64,000 nucleotides of DNA from Flaveria trinervia (lineage: Eukaryota; Streptophyta; Magnoliopsida; Asterales; Asteraceae). Below are positions 35,016-46,992 of this stretch, in pieces. A model generated the notes under the pieces. It was given only the letters and a program-made list of their open reading frames with translations. It was not told where the DNA came from and made no database searches. The translations under genes and the position numbers were made by a program. Numbering within the stretch: position 1 is the first letter of the stretch; each line of letters starts with the position of its first letter. The stretch is taken from assembly GCA_025506515.1 (NCBI GenBank), contig CM046442.1, forward strand, positions 15,181,687 through 15,245,686, in the 5' to 3' direction.

Positions 35016-35040
35016 CATTAAGTAGTTAGTAAATTTGGTT

Positions 35041-35215
35041 GTGGTTAGGCCTGGCAAAATGGGCGGGTCGGGTTGGGTTAGGTGTCGGGTCTGGATGGGT
35101 TCGGGTCAGAACGGGTTTGGATCAGGACGGGTTTAGATCAGAAACGGATCAGGGTGGGTTCGGGTTAAAATGGGTTCAGGTTAAGAGGGGTCGGGTCAGG
35201 ATGGGTCACATTTGA
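35041..35215 (+). repeat. GGGTTCGGGTCAG-type degenerate repeat
   Basis: About 12 irregular units of GGGTCGGGT / GGATGGGTTCGGGTCAGAAC. It is G-rich on the plus strand and could form G-quadruplex-like structures; it is not a canonical plant telomere repeat. Confidence 0.75.
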
Positions 35216-36084
35216 TACTAATTATGAAATACTATCAAACTAATTCTATATTTGTAGTACCATCCTAAAAAATCAAACTAAAATACTATCAAACTGATCA
35301 AAACAGTTAAATAACCCACAAATCAAAACAATCTATATTAGTAACCTTAATCAATCATATAATAGAACATCAAAAGAATCTATAGTAGAACTATCAAACT
35401 GAATGACAAGGGGACCAAGGTGCTCTTCGTTGGTTGATACAAACAACTTCCCCTATAATCAATCATATTTGTTTCATTTTTACTGTTGCTATTTTTTGCA
35501 AATTATGTTGGTTTGATCAATTTTTTTACAAATTATTATTGGTCATCAGAATTGAAATTGAACAAAAAACCCCAATCAGAACAAAAAACCGATAACTATA
35601 CAGATGGGTCAAGTTTGCCAGGTCTAGTTGTGGTGCTAACATGTGTCATCTCAAGTTATTCTTTTATTAGAGTAAGAAGATTATGAGACTCATATTTTTT
35701 CCTTTCCCAAGATCAGCGCCTTTTGGGAATTTTCGGGGCCGATCGTGCTACTTAAAACATTATTTTATCTTATTTCTAATGACCGAAAACTTTTATATTC
35801 CAAACACATAACTTTAGACAAAATCTCAATCTATATCATGAACTAAAATTTATAAATCGGCATTACATTTACATAATAATAAACTAACTACAAATAATAT
35901 GTAATCATGCTTATAGATAGAGTCAATCAAGAAAAAAAATGAATCAAATTTAATTTTTGTTTCACAGATCATAATAGTCAAATAATTAAATTATATATTT
36001 CCATCAAAATATACATACTAAAACCCTTATTTTATTCCATAACTTCCCACTAAAGTTTTACAAGAACAAATCAGAGAAATAGGG

Positions 36085-36253
36085 ATGTCAAACCCCTCCA
36101 TAACCACGTTCCATAGTAATGATTCAAACCCCATTATCCTTCAGTTCCTTTCTCATGAAACAAACTGTCCTTTCTTTCTTCTATGTGCGCTCTTAAAGTC
36201 TCCGGTACCGTTTGACGAATTTCACTCAAATCGATCGGTATCTGCGAATCAAG
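36085..36253 (+). other. Possible 5' exon of the TNPA-like gene
   Basis: An open stretch of 56 codons from an ATG at 36085 ends at a good donor (CAAG/GTATGT). It has no recognised domain and the sequence is serine/proline-rich. It could be an untranslated leader exon. Confidence 0.35.
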
Positions 36254-37152
36254 GTATGTCGTTTGACTTGGTGAACTGATGATGGTATAATTTTTCTAGA
36301 TTTTGCTTGAATGTAACTTATTTTATTCTTTTTAGGATGCATATTACGATAATTTTTATATGTTATGTGGAGACCATACTATAGTCAAAAGCAAGAGTTA
36401 GTGGGGATTGATTTTGGATTACTTCGACAACTTAGTTTGGCATTAAAAAGTCCTTAAGATCAGTGATATGCTGTAATCATGTTCACTTAGTTGATTTCCA
36501 TCTTTTAGTTTATTGGTATGTTTCTTTGAATGCATTTGATGAATGAATATGTCATGTAAGGAAATTACCTCTGGAATTCTTCTTTAAAATTAAGAAGGCA
36601 GAACTTGATATATTCATTGGTGTTTGACATTCAAGTTCTGTGTATCATTTAATTTTTTAGTTTTATGATTAACCTCAATAAAATCTAGGAAATAGCATAT
36701 TTCTTGAAACATGATTTTGTGTTTTCACTTTTAATCCTAGATACACTTTAGTGGGTGAATGCTTTCGTAGAGGTAAATGGTCCGCAATGATGGTGCTAAT
36801 TATAAGAAACAGAATGATGAACATGGATTCCTTTATAATACACACTATATCTATTTAATTGACAAATATCAATTCAAAAAACATGTTTTGTCATTGTTGA
36901 ATTAAAAAGGAGCATAGATCTTGCTGTCAAATTCTGAAAAAAATGAATTCAAACATCCAAAATTCAGCAAAAAGGTTTAAGCTTTAAATTAATTTTACAT
37001 TTGAATGAAATATATTGAATCTAAGTTTCAGCAAACTTACTTTCAGGTCAACTTAATAGTTTCTTAGATGTTGACCCAATAGTTTGAACTTTCTTTTTAA
37101 TTTTAGATGTTTAACATTGAATCTAATAATTGTATTGGTTCTTTTTATGCAG

Positions 37153-39694
37153 TACAATGTGGATAGTTTTGTTAGTGACGATGGTTAGTGCCATTACAAG
37201 AAAGAGATCACTCAGCCAACCATTGATGGAAGTTCATCTGAGATCATACAACCCACACGTAAACGCAATCGTCGTTTGTCAAACATTGATTCTAATGGTA
37301 AATGTTCATTTTTTGTTATATCATATAAGTATTTTCATTTGTTGTGAATATAATAATAATATTTTGAAAACGTAGCTGTTGCAGTTGAACATGTTCCTCA
37401 CTCAGGTACATTTTATATTTGTACAATGTTAAATTTAATATTTTGATTGATGCATATTATTTATACATATGCATGTTTTTATATGAGAAATGATTTTATT
37501 CTGATGTATTTTGGCTAACTTATAATATTTACTACATATGTGAATTAATGTCCAGATGCGAATCAACCCCCGGTCGATCCACCAAAAAGGCGTGGTCGAA
37601 GTCTTAATCGTAGTGCTACAAAGACTTTGGAGACGTTGCCTGAGGGTTCTAAACTTTCTTTAACAATGGCCAATGAACATGATAAAAAAGTAAAGAAATT
37701 CGTTGGGACTTCAGCTACTCAGTTTGCAACCGAGTGTGGGATCGTAATGCGTAATATATATCCGATGAACTTTCATAAATGGGAGTCCATTCCTGCCGAT
37801 GTTATGGAGCGAATGTATGAAAAGTTACAAGTAAGTCGTAAATATTATTAACTTTTATGTATTTAGAAGTTATTAACATGTTATATTTTCATTCTTAATA
37901 TAAAAAATATTATTAATTATATACTTGGTTTGCATTGAAAAACTTTTATGTGTTCCCTATTATATATTTAGTGGTACTGTTCGTATATATATTCATGTAG
38001 GCAAAATTCCAGTTATTGCGAGCAGATATAGTTTTTATGGCGTATGTGGATGATCACCTACATCGTCAATGGAGACGTACTAGAGGAAAGTTGAGTGCTC
38101 ATTGGAAGAAGAACGGGGGAAGAACCAATCCACATTTAGCAAGATCAAATATGGATCCCAATTGTTGAAGCCCAGAAGATTGGAACCACTTATGTGACTA
38201 TTGGGAGCTGCAATCGACTCAAGTAAGTTTGCTCAATGCTTGAAAAACCAATTTATTTATAATTAGATTTTACAAACCCTTTGTCTTTTTATTATATAAT
38301 TATGTTCTTTTACGTAAACTACAATAACATGTAGGCCGCAAGGTGTTCACAATTATGTTCTTTAACATTATCAATCCAAGGAAAGATGATTTAGTGTATA
38401 AGATTAAAATATAATTCTTAGTTTTTCTATATTATTACTGCATGATTAATTATGATATGTATTCCTAGTTGATTAGCCATGTATTTTATAAATTTTTGTT
38501 TTAGTTTTTAGGCTCTAACATGTGCGTTGGTTATTATAGAAATATAGTATTCAGATGGAAATTAATCGTCAAAAACAAAGAATTGCAAGTAGAGGAGGCT
38601 CACGATCAATTGTGAATCATGTATTTCACATGGTAAGTCTTGAATATTAAAATCTAAATGTTTTATTTGATTTAGTGAATTAGTTTAGCACCCCTTGTTT
38701 TTTTTAACCATATTTGAAACATACACATTAGACTTTGATTATTTGTAATAAATTTGAACATAGTATTTGCGTGTAACTTAGTATGTTATTTGACAAATAA
38801 ATGTAAACACACATGTGTGTAGTACTACTAGTTTTGTCTAGGCAACTTAATTATGTACCTCTTCATTGTTCTAATTGAGCTTCAAAATCAAATAACTAGT
38901 GAGTTTAATTGTGTACTTGCTTAGTTTTCTAATTGAGCATAAAGATCGAATAACTAGTGACATTCATTGTTCTCTTAGCTTTAAATTTGTCTATGAAACT
39001 TAACCTCTAGTTTTATATTTTTTAAAGTATATTTATCTATCTTTATTTAAAGTTCTTAAATTCTTATTATCATAGACAAATGTGAGACTCAAACGCACCC
39101 TACCCCATTTGAAGTATATCACAAGCTACATTTTAATGCTGAAAAACAAGGATGGCTAAATGATGACGCGCGCATTCAATATGTAAGTTATAACTCTCTA
39201 GGATCATGTCAAATTGATTATACGTTTAATATTTTTCTTGTTTTTGTATACCATTAAATTTGTTAGGAGATATTATTCGTCATAAAGAAGAGGCGGTGGC
39301 GAAGTTAACTTTAGAAGGTACAACTATAACGACTACCATGCACCATGAGCTAGAAAAAGAGGCTATTCAATGTGTGTGTGCCAAGGAGAAAACAAAGAAA
39401 TCTGCATGGATGGTAGGCGTTGGACCGGTGCATAGAAAAAAAGATTTTTGGATGACATCAACAACTCAATCTTCTCAACAACATTCAAGCGAGGCCAAAA
39501 CTCTACGCAATCAAGTAGCTTCACTAAAAGAAGAATTGAAACAAAGCAATGAAAAGTATGAAAAATTGTCGATATTCATGAGCTCGAAGTTTCCAGATTT
39601 TGAGGGTGTAGCATCCGCTGCTGCAAGTAGTGGAGCAACCTATTCGGAGGAGCAACTTAATGATGATGTTCATGGCACTGACAGTTTGATTTAG
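37153..39694 (+). pseudogene. TNPA/Ptta-type CACTA gene (transposase_24-like), with stops
   Basis: Exons inferred from GT-AG signals and protein pattern: 37153-37297, 37376-37405, 37556-37830, 38001-38222, 38540-38632, 39076-39182, 39267-39694. The product resembles the Ptta/En-Spm family: RRGRS, a GTSATQFATECGIVMRN segment, HKWESIPADVMERM, AYVDDHLHRQW, then SPEDWNHLCDYW, INRQKQRI, THPTPFEVYHKLHF, and a C-terminal coiled-coil-like part (KTLRNQVASLKEELKQ). Stops occur at 37186-37188 (TAG) and 38166-38168 (TGA). The junctions into the last two exons look out of phase, so I may have missed a small indel or a splice choice. A possible upstream 5' exon is 36085-36253. Confidence 0.8.
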
Positions 39695-39829
39695 TATGTT
39701 AGCTAAGACATGTTTTTATTGTGTTTGGTTGTTTTATGTTTTATGGAGTTTGGTTGTTTGTTTTTTTATATGACAGTTTTAATTTAGTACGTTATCTAAG
39801 ACATATTTGGGTATGATTTTAAAGACTAA

Positions 39830-40514
39830 TCTTCCGACTTTAAGTATATATATTAAAGATATGAACAATTAATATAAGCTACTACTTATTAGTTTGTAAA
39901 AGTCATATTTGGGACTAAAAAAGTTATTAAAACTTATAGATTTTCAGTCTTTGATACATACGTTTGACACAAATTAATATGACATCTAAGATTAAAATCC
40001 AGTCCTGAAAAAACATATTAAATACTAAATGTTATGTTATCAAGTACTAATTATTAGTCTCTAAAGAATACATTAGTGACTAAATGTTTTGTTATCAGGG
40101 AGTAAATCTCAGTCTTTACAACGTCTTATTAAGGACTAAATTATCATGAAACCTAGATCTAACTAAGCATATTTAGGAAAAATTTGACAAGGTTTAAGAA
40201 CTAATTTTCAGTCTCCAAACGACTATCACCAAAGACTAATTTTTAGTCGCGGATGAAAGGTATTCGAGACTGAAATGACTTGAAACAATGGAATAAATTA
40301 AGGACTAAATTTAGGTGTCTTAGAGACTGAATGTTAGTCCCTATTGACGGCATACAATTAAGACTGAAATTTAGTGACTAATGTGAGTATCTAGGACTAG
40401 GTATTAAGAACTGACTGGGGACTACCAAAATCAGTCTCTGATATCCATTAAAGACTGATTAGGGGGTATCAGAGAATAATTTTTCAGTCTTAAATAGCGC
40501 ACATTTTTGTAGTG
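39830..40514. repeat. Right subterminal repeats of the CACTA element
   Basis: Dense copies of GACTAA-TTTTCAGTC, AGACTGAAATTTAG and GACTGATTAGGG in both orientations up to the terminal GTAGTG. Confidence 0.8.
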
Positions 40515-40962
40515 ACCCAATTTCTAGAGAGAGAATGTAGAGAGAGAAAGTGGAGAGAATTGGTGATTCAAGGCTTGGTTGATCAAGAGATTGAAACTCG
40601 GTGTTCGTGGGCATCCAAACAACAAGGAAAGACCAAGAATTTAGGTAAGAAACATCATTTAATCATTCCTTTTGATGTAAACCCGGATTCTAGGGCTTGG
40701 GGTTTTTGAAAGTGGTAAAGAATCGCCCTAAGAAAACATGTAGGATGCTTAGATTTAGCTTATTGGGTGATAAACCAAGGTTTTGGATGTAAAAGATTGA
40801 AGTTTTTGGCCAAAAATGGGTTGGTTCGTAATTTCAGCCAGTTCTACGAAATTAAGAGTTCTTCCAGCGAAATTGTGTAGTCATCCGGCAAAACTATGAA
40901 GGCTTTCTGCGAAATTGTAGTTTCACAGATAGTTTCGCAGACATGGTTTCCAACAAAAGTTG

Positions 40963-41745
40963 AGCGAAACTAGCAGCGAAGATGCCAGCGAAACTAGCAG
41001 CGAAACTGCCAGCGAAACTGCCAGCGAAACTGCCAGCGAAACTGCCAGCGAAACTGCCAGCGAAACTGCCAGCGAAACTGCCAGCGAAACTGCCAGCGAA
41101 ACTGCCAGCGAAACTGCCAGCGAAACTGCCAGCGAAACTGCCAGCGAAACTGCCAGCGAAACTGCCAGCGAAACTGCCAGCGAAACTGCCAGCGAAACTG
41201 CCAGCGAAACTGCCAGCGAAACTGCCAGCGAAACTGCCAGCGAAACTGCCAGCGAAACTGCCAGCGAAACTGCCAGCGAAACTGCCAGCGAAACTGCCAG
41301 CGAAACTGCCAGCGAAACTGCCAGCGAAACTGCCAGCGAAACTGCCAGCGAAACTGCCAGCGAAACTGCCAGCGAAACTGCCAGCGAACTGCCAGCGAAA
41401 CTGCCAGCGAAACTGCCAGCGAAACTGCCAGCGAAACTGCCAGCGAAACTGCCAGCGAAACTGCCAGCGAAACTGCCAGCGAAACTGCCAGCGAAACTGC
41501 CAGCGAAACTGCCAGCGAAACTGCCAGCGAAACTGCCAGCGAAACTGCCAGCGAAACTGCCAGCGAAACTGCCAGCGAAACTGCCAGCGAAACTGCCAGC
41601 GAAACTGCCAGCGAAACTGCCAGCGAAACTGCCAGCGAAACTGCCAGCGAAACTGCTGGTGAAACTAGTAGCGAAACTACTGCTGAAACTAGTAGCGAAA
41701 CTGCTGGCGAAACTAGCTGGGAAACTCCTGATCTTGTAGCGAAAT
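40963..41745 (+). repeat. 12-bp minisatellite (GCGAAACTGCCA)n in an LTR
   Basis: Roughly 54 near-identical head-to-tail 12-bp units from about 41000 to 41650. One 11-bp unit (a missing A near 41386) shifts the register. Both ends decay into variants (AGCGAAACTAGC on the left; GCTGGTGAAACTAGTA on the right), and looser GCGAAATTG-like motifs extend left to about 40865. Because 12 is a multiple of 3 and the unit has no stop, long open frames exist on both strands (Ala-Ser-Glu-Thr, Pro-Ala-Lys-Leu and similar tetrads); I do not call a protein. Confidence 0.95.
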
Positions 41746-42026
41746 TTGCAGCAAAATTAGGCAAAAATTAACTCCTTTGAGTGTTAACTTATCTACAGGT
41801 TGTGTAGTGCAACCCTTGCTTTGAAAACTTGATTGAGAAGCTACTCATTGAGTTTAGGTGAGTTCTAGATCCCCCTTTTAAAGGTTTTAAACTCGTTTCG
41901 GGCTGGAAATAATGCATACTAAATATGCGATTTATATGACCAAGATTTTAAGAGGTTTTAACAGGAAAATCGATTTTTCTATAACAAAATGTGTTATATA
42001 AATGTTCTAAAATAAAAAATTTTCAC

Positions 42027-42150
42027 GCTGGCCGGACAGCGCGACCCCAGCCAGGGGCGTTGCCCCTTGGACCCACTAGGGGCTGCTACCCCTAGGACCC
42101 CCACTGTCAGGGGCTGCCGCCCTTGAACCCCCGCTGTCTCGTGAAGGGTC
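42027..42150 (+). repeat. GC-rich hairpin-forming repeats
   Basis: Three or four degenerate copies of a unit like AGGGGCTGC(T/C)(A/G)CCCCT(A/T)GGACCCCC, about 30 bp each, each with internal GGGGC/GCCCC pairing. They stand out in otherwise AT-rich LTR sequence. Confidence 0.7.
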
Positions 42151-42901
42151 GGTTATGTTCTATGATGACTTGTACTTGTTATGCATGCGTATGTGTTTGT
42201 GAATGGATTATGTATGATGTTTATAATGATGTGTGATGGGGTATGTGATGTTTATGTGATGCTATATATGAATGTGTTACGTTAATCTTACGTTCCTATT
42301 ATGTATTATTCCGTGAGTTAGATGTTATGAGTATGAAATGAACGAAAAGTATTATGTAACGTAAAACAGAAATTAATGATAATGATAAGTGGAACGTAAA
42401 GTAAGAATGAATGTATGCATAAATAAACGAACAAATGAAAGAAAGTCTTGCAAGAAATGTGTGGAGGTTCACACCTAATGAAGGGTGTTAGTTCAACTGT
42501 GTGCGGGTTAGCTACCCCGAAAAGATGCACACTGGGTCAAATCTTTGTGATTGACCATATGTGTGGGACCCTTGTCGCTTGCCCTAGGTGCTGGAGTCAG
42601 CTTCGTGCATAATGTTTAGGGTCTATTGATAACCAGTTTCGTGCACAATGTTCAGGGTATAATACATGGCATTGGTCCGGAATGTAAGCAAGAAAGATGA
42701 AGAATGTACGAAAGATAAGTAAGGAAGACTATGAATGAAAGTAAATGATAATGATGGCGTACATTCAATAGAAGATAATGAATGGTGATGGAAGATAATA
42801 ATAAATTATCTATTTGTACGTATGATGCATGATCTCAAATGAATGTAAAAGACGATTTTAAACAGAAGTAAAAGTATTTTATTTTACAAAACTAGAACTC
42901 A

Positions 42902-42955
42902 CTCAGCAACGCTAACTTTTATGTGTTTTCTAGTTGACAGGTAATTGTTGCTGAG
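42902..42955 (+). other. Possible stem-loop in the CACTA-split solo LTR
   Basis: CTCAGCAAC (42902-42910) and GTTGCTGAG (42947-42955) pair perfectly, 252 bp from the LTR end. Confidence 0.55.
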
Positions 42956-43228
42956 GTGGCACGGGACAGCTACTCGGCATTTTTGGGATGACATCCATTT
43001 GTATAACCATGACGTTTTTATGATGTAATGCAAACGATAGTATTTTGTAACTGTTAACAATAATGTATTATTTTGCAAAAGCATTCATTAATATATGAAT
43101 GGTTTTAAATTATTCCGCTGCGATGTTTTCATATATGTAAATATATATTTTATGTTTTATGTGTAATGATTGTCAAACTATGAACGTCTTGGGAGCGAGA
43201 CCTTACATTGAAACCATAACCATTATGT

Positions 43229-45640
43229 CACACCTACAATTCATTATATACTAAAATTCAATAAGAAAAGGTATGGAACTTTTTTGGACCACATGAAACC
43301 AAGGGTTAAGAAGGCATTAGGATTTACCAAACCCATCTTATCACCTCATTACATCACTTTAATTTCTCATTTTATGTATTCATCTAATGATACCATAACC
43401 ATGTCATTATTCTCATTTCATATCTCACCATCTTTCATGTTTTCTTCTCTCTTCTTATCTCTAATTTCCAGCGAAAACTACACATACATACACATCTTCA
43501 TAGCATTTTCTGGTATTGATCAAGAAAGTCTAGTGCTCATCACCATCTTCTTGTCATATTTGCATCTTGGTAAGTATTGTTTCATGTTATCTTTCATAAT
43601 TCTACACCAACATTTTGCACATACATGATGGTTCAAGCACTCCTTCATGTGTTTTCATGATCATTCTTAAAAGAATCATATAATTTCACGAGGAACTTTC
43701 ATAATTTTTTGTGAAAAATCCATCTTTGAATGTAAAACCGTTGCAATTTTTCATCTAAAACTCATTATATATTTTAACTAACGCATGATTTTTAATGCTT
43801 AATGACCAATGGAATAATGGTGATATGATAATATTTCATGAACATATAAAACATATGGATCAAGACTATTTGATAAAATCATGTTTGGAACATAAATTTA
43901 TCTAATCAATTTCGTATGACAGATTAAGTTATACCCAACTTTGGAAAGACATAACTTATTAAATTCTTAATGAAATTGAGTTATTCTTTTTTTCAATCAA
44001 CTTCAGTGAATTATCTTTCAAACCCCACTGACCTCATCTAAAAATTTCATGTTTTAAACCCTCAAACAATCAACACAAATTTGGTGCACAAGAGGTCTAG
44101 AATCTATGAGACCTTATTGTGTTCCTTTCATTTGAAATACTTAAACTATCTATTAAATTGTATTATTTGGAGAGTACTTAGTTTCCAAATAATTTTAGTT
44201 ATGACAAAAGGACATGTTCGAACAAAAATATTGATGCATTAAAAACCTAGACACAATATAGTCATAATTTAGTCAGGATTTATTTTAACATCAAGACACA
44301 TATTTGTTGATTATTATTAATATATGGGTCATATAAGAGTGTTTAAAGTTTGATATCTAAAATTCGAATTACCTAAAATTTTTGGATAATGGAAATCACT
44401 AATGTATCTATATTCGAAATTTCGGACAGAGATAGTGATTTGGATATCTGAACTTCAATTTTTTTCAACAATTAGATATGTGATTTTATAAAAATAATGT
44501 AGAAAACCAACACATTAACAAGTCCCATATACAAGAAGTCCTAACCTAACATAAAAACCATTAAGATTATAAAGTTAACAAAAAATATTTTAGTTTTCGG
44601 ATAATGGGATATTTGAATATCCGAAATTTTGAAAATCAATATTCAAATGTGCTTAAACTAATATGAGACATTAAAAAGAAAAACTATCACCAATATTTAA
44701 GTCATTAACGCGTGACCTGCAGACATAGATCGGATCCTTATCGTGTTTTACAATTGTAGCACTCGAGTAGGATCATTGACTTGATATTTTGATTTATGCT
44801 TATGGATTAGTTTACTCATCATCGTAATGAGTTATCATGGGCCCTTCATATTCAACTATTTCTTTAGGGGAAAATCATGTTATACACTTAATTGATACAA
44901 GGTGCATTATTTTACGCATATCATATTTACAAATGGACAGTTTTGTGAGTTTAGATAACCCCTCTTGATTTCGGGGGAATAACGCTCAAACATTTCTTTC
45001 GTTGTGACTTACATTTTAACAATTTGACTATTGTAGTGTATGTGTTGTAAGCTTGAATAATTGTATGTATATGAGCGTCTGTATAGTTCTTTATTTTTTG
45101 AGTTATTTACTCTAGGTTTGGAGCTGATGGAGAGGTAATGATATTACTATTGGTTAACACCCCCACACTCATGTGTTGGTATGCTAGCTTTAAACCAATC
45201 GCAGTCACGGAGCGACTTCTAGGTGAATATAATCCAACATATTTTGTGTGGTTCGCCGTTAGGTTTTGTAGTGAAGCTCGGGAATTTGAATTCTACGTAC
45301 ATATAACTTACACATACATATATCCTACTCATACATTAGAGCATATCATTAGTATCATTAACTTGATATACACATGTTACATTCAAAAGAAGCATACAAT
45401 TGATGTCCTTAGTAATACACACATAATACACTCAAGTAAAGTATATGATTGATAATATACTTTGCTTAACAATTTATCAAGCAATCAAACTTGTAAAACT
45501 CACAACTATTTATAGTTGACCCTTTTTAGCTTGTTTTTTATGTTTCGACATTAAAGACTTATTTGTACTGCAAAGAGCTTGACTTATGAGATTTTAAGAC
45601 TAAACATAGGCGTGAATATCTAATTTCTAATATTTATAAT
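43229..45640 (+). mobile_element. Decayed LTR relic
   Basis: It starts TGTCACACC, a mutated LTR-like end. Around 45131-45290 it closely resembles 25331-25470 of the solo LTR at 23437 (AACACCCCCAC..., GGTATGCTAG, GGTGAATATA.TCCAACA). The right end could not be found; similarity fades near 45620. No coding remains. Confidence 0.5.
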
Positions 45641-46692
45641 TTGGTGTCTTAGATTTTATATAATTGTACTTGTATTAGATTAGCTCAAGACACTATAATA
45701 GCATTTAATTCTTCTCTTGTAAACAATGTGTTCTTGATTGCTGATTGTTTATAGTTTGATGATCCAGCCTTGGTAGGGGTTTGGTGGTTTGGGGATCCTC
45801 GGGTTTTTAGATGTAGTAAATTAGTTTGAAGAACGACCAGATGATAATGTTTGATTGGTTTCGATTTTTGGGTTTATTCGAGTTGTTTAATCGGTGATCA
45901 GGTTGGTTAACTTGTAAATTAAAAAATCAAAGTCACCATACGTGAAGCTGTTACGGTTTTAGTAATCAAATTTGACATCTATTTACAAGTAGGTTCGGTA
46001 GCCTAGTTGAAAATAACCAGAATCAACCATTAGATCCACATGTTGCTCAAACATATACTTATCTCAAACAAGCATCATACCTATTATTGCTTGAACAAAT
46101 GTAAAACAATCACATGTTACTCGGGTAAGAAACATGTTATCATTATAATCATATGCTCGAATAAGGATTAATAAATATATACTTTAAACGAATACATGTG
46201 AATGCTCGAGTGTGTAATCATCATAACTTGTTGGTAAACACTTTAAATGGTTTAGTATGAAAAATATAATGATAGAAATAATTGAGATTAACACTTCTAT
46301 CATCGATTAAAGATGGACTAATGAAAGGATTGATCGAACTAAAAAATTATCAAAAAAAACGTCTTCGATTGAATCCTAGATTATGAAATATGGATTATCA
46401 AGTGAAAGATATGATCTTTTGATTTTTTGGATCAACCTGAAATGTCAAACATAACTCAATGACCAACTATTTTTTGAGTTATGTTTTAATAAGGTTAGAG
46501 TAGAGTTTTGTTTAGTTGGATATTTGGATTCGGGTAAAAATAACACTCTTAATGAAAATGAAGAAGAAGATGGTGGGGGCAGGGTGATGGGTTAGGTTAG
46601 GTTACTTATTATTAATATTCAAGAGCTGAAAGCATTTTCTTATTTTTTTTCTTAGTTTTTCTTTAAACCCCTCTCTCTGTATGTACATGTGT
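45641..46692. other. AT-rich stretch without recognisable features
   Basis: I see no gene, terminal repeat or tandem repeat here apart from a TGTACATGTGTACG-like dinucleotide-rich patch at 46680-46697, where element D is inserted. Confidence 0.5.
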
Positions 46693-46940
46693 ACGTGTGT
46701 AAGGCCACGTTTCCAGGACGATTACAGCTGGTCAATCATTGCACGTAAAACATATATTTTCATTAAATTAAAGAAACATATTGCAGCGGAATCATCAAAA
46801 TAGACATCTCGTTTCATTATAAAAGCTTTTGCAAAACAATACATCGTTATCAAGTTACAAAATACATATTGTATTACATCACAAAAGCATTATAAAAATA
46901 GATGTCATCCAAAAGAGCTAAGTAGCCACCCCGTGCAATC

Positions 46941-46992
46941 CTCAGCAACATTACCTGCCAACTAGAAACACATAAAAGTCAGTGTTGCCGAG
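46941..46992 (-). other. Possible stem-loop in the 3' LTR of D
   Basis: CTCAGCAAC (46941-46949) pairs with GTTGCCGAG (46984-46992), eight of nine positions plus a possible wobble, 243 bp from the LTR end. Confidence 0.5.

Larger units (their letters stand above)
33174..36084. promoter_or_regulatory. Intergenic region between the divergent CACTA genes
   Basis: About 2.9 kb with no coding domain. It must hold the promoters of both genes. It contains a tRNA-like patch (33935-34010), three copies of an approximately 175-bp repeat (34555-35015) and a GGGT-rich degenerate repeat (35041-35215). Confidence 0.5.
27340..40514 (+). mobile_element. Complete CACTA (En/Spm) transposon, 13,175 bp
   Basis: Left end CACTACAAGAAAAATG (27340) and right end CATTTTTGTAGTG (40514) form imperfect terminal inverted repeats starting with CACTA. 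The 3-bp duplication ACC flanks it (27337-27339 and 40515-40517). Subterminal regions hold many AGACTGA(T/A)(A/T)TCAGTC-like units. Inside are two divergent genes: TNP2-type transposase on the minus strand (29634-33173) and a TNPA/Ptta-type gene on the plus strand (37153-39694). This is the standard autonomous organisation, but both genes have premature stops. Confidence 0.95.
27138..43207 (+). mobile_element. Solo LTR (about 2.9 kb) interrupted by the CACTA element
   Basis: The LTR begins TGTAACGCCC at 27138 and ends GACCTTACA at 43207; the CACTA element occupies 27340-40514 inside it. Flanking pentamers are ATGAA (27133-27137) and TTGAA (43208-43212), four of five bases alike. A TATATATAAA box lies at 27289-27300, so the CACTA insertion sits about 40 bp downstream, near the expected transcription start. 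The distal part carries a 12-bp minisatellite, GC-rich hairpin repeats and the conserved stem. No internal retrotransposon region is present. Confidence 0.85.

Noticed and set aside
35041..35215. Interstitial telomere repeat
   Set aside because: Units are GGGTTCGGGTCAG-like and irregular, not TTTAGGG.
36085..36279. Independent small gene
   Set aside because: It ends at a splice donor and lies just upstream of the TNPA-like gene, so a leader exon is more likely.
40963..41745. CRISPR-like array
   Set aside because: Units are 12 bp head to tail with no unique spacers, and the context is a plant LTR.
40960..41764. Open frames of 226-259 codons on both strands
   Set aside because: They are a by-product of a 12-bp stop-free tandem repeat; translation is a tetrad repeat with no domain, and the frame changes at one 11-bp unit.
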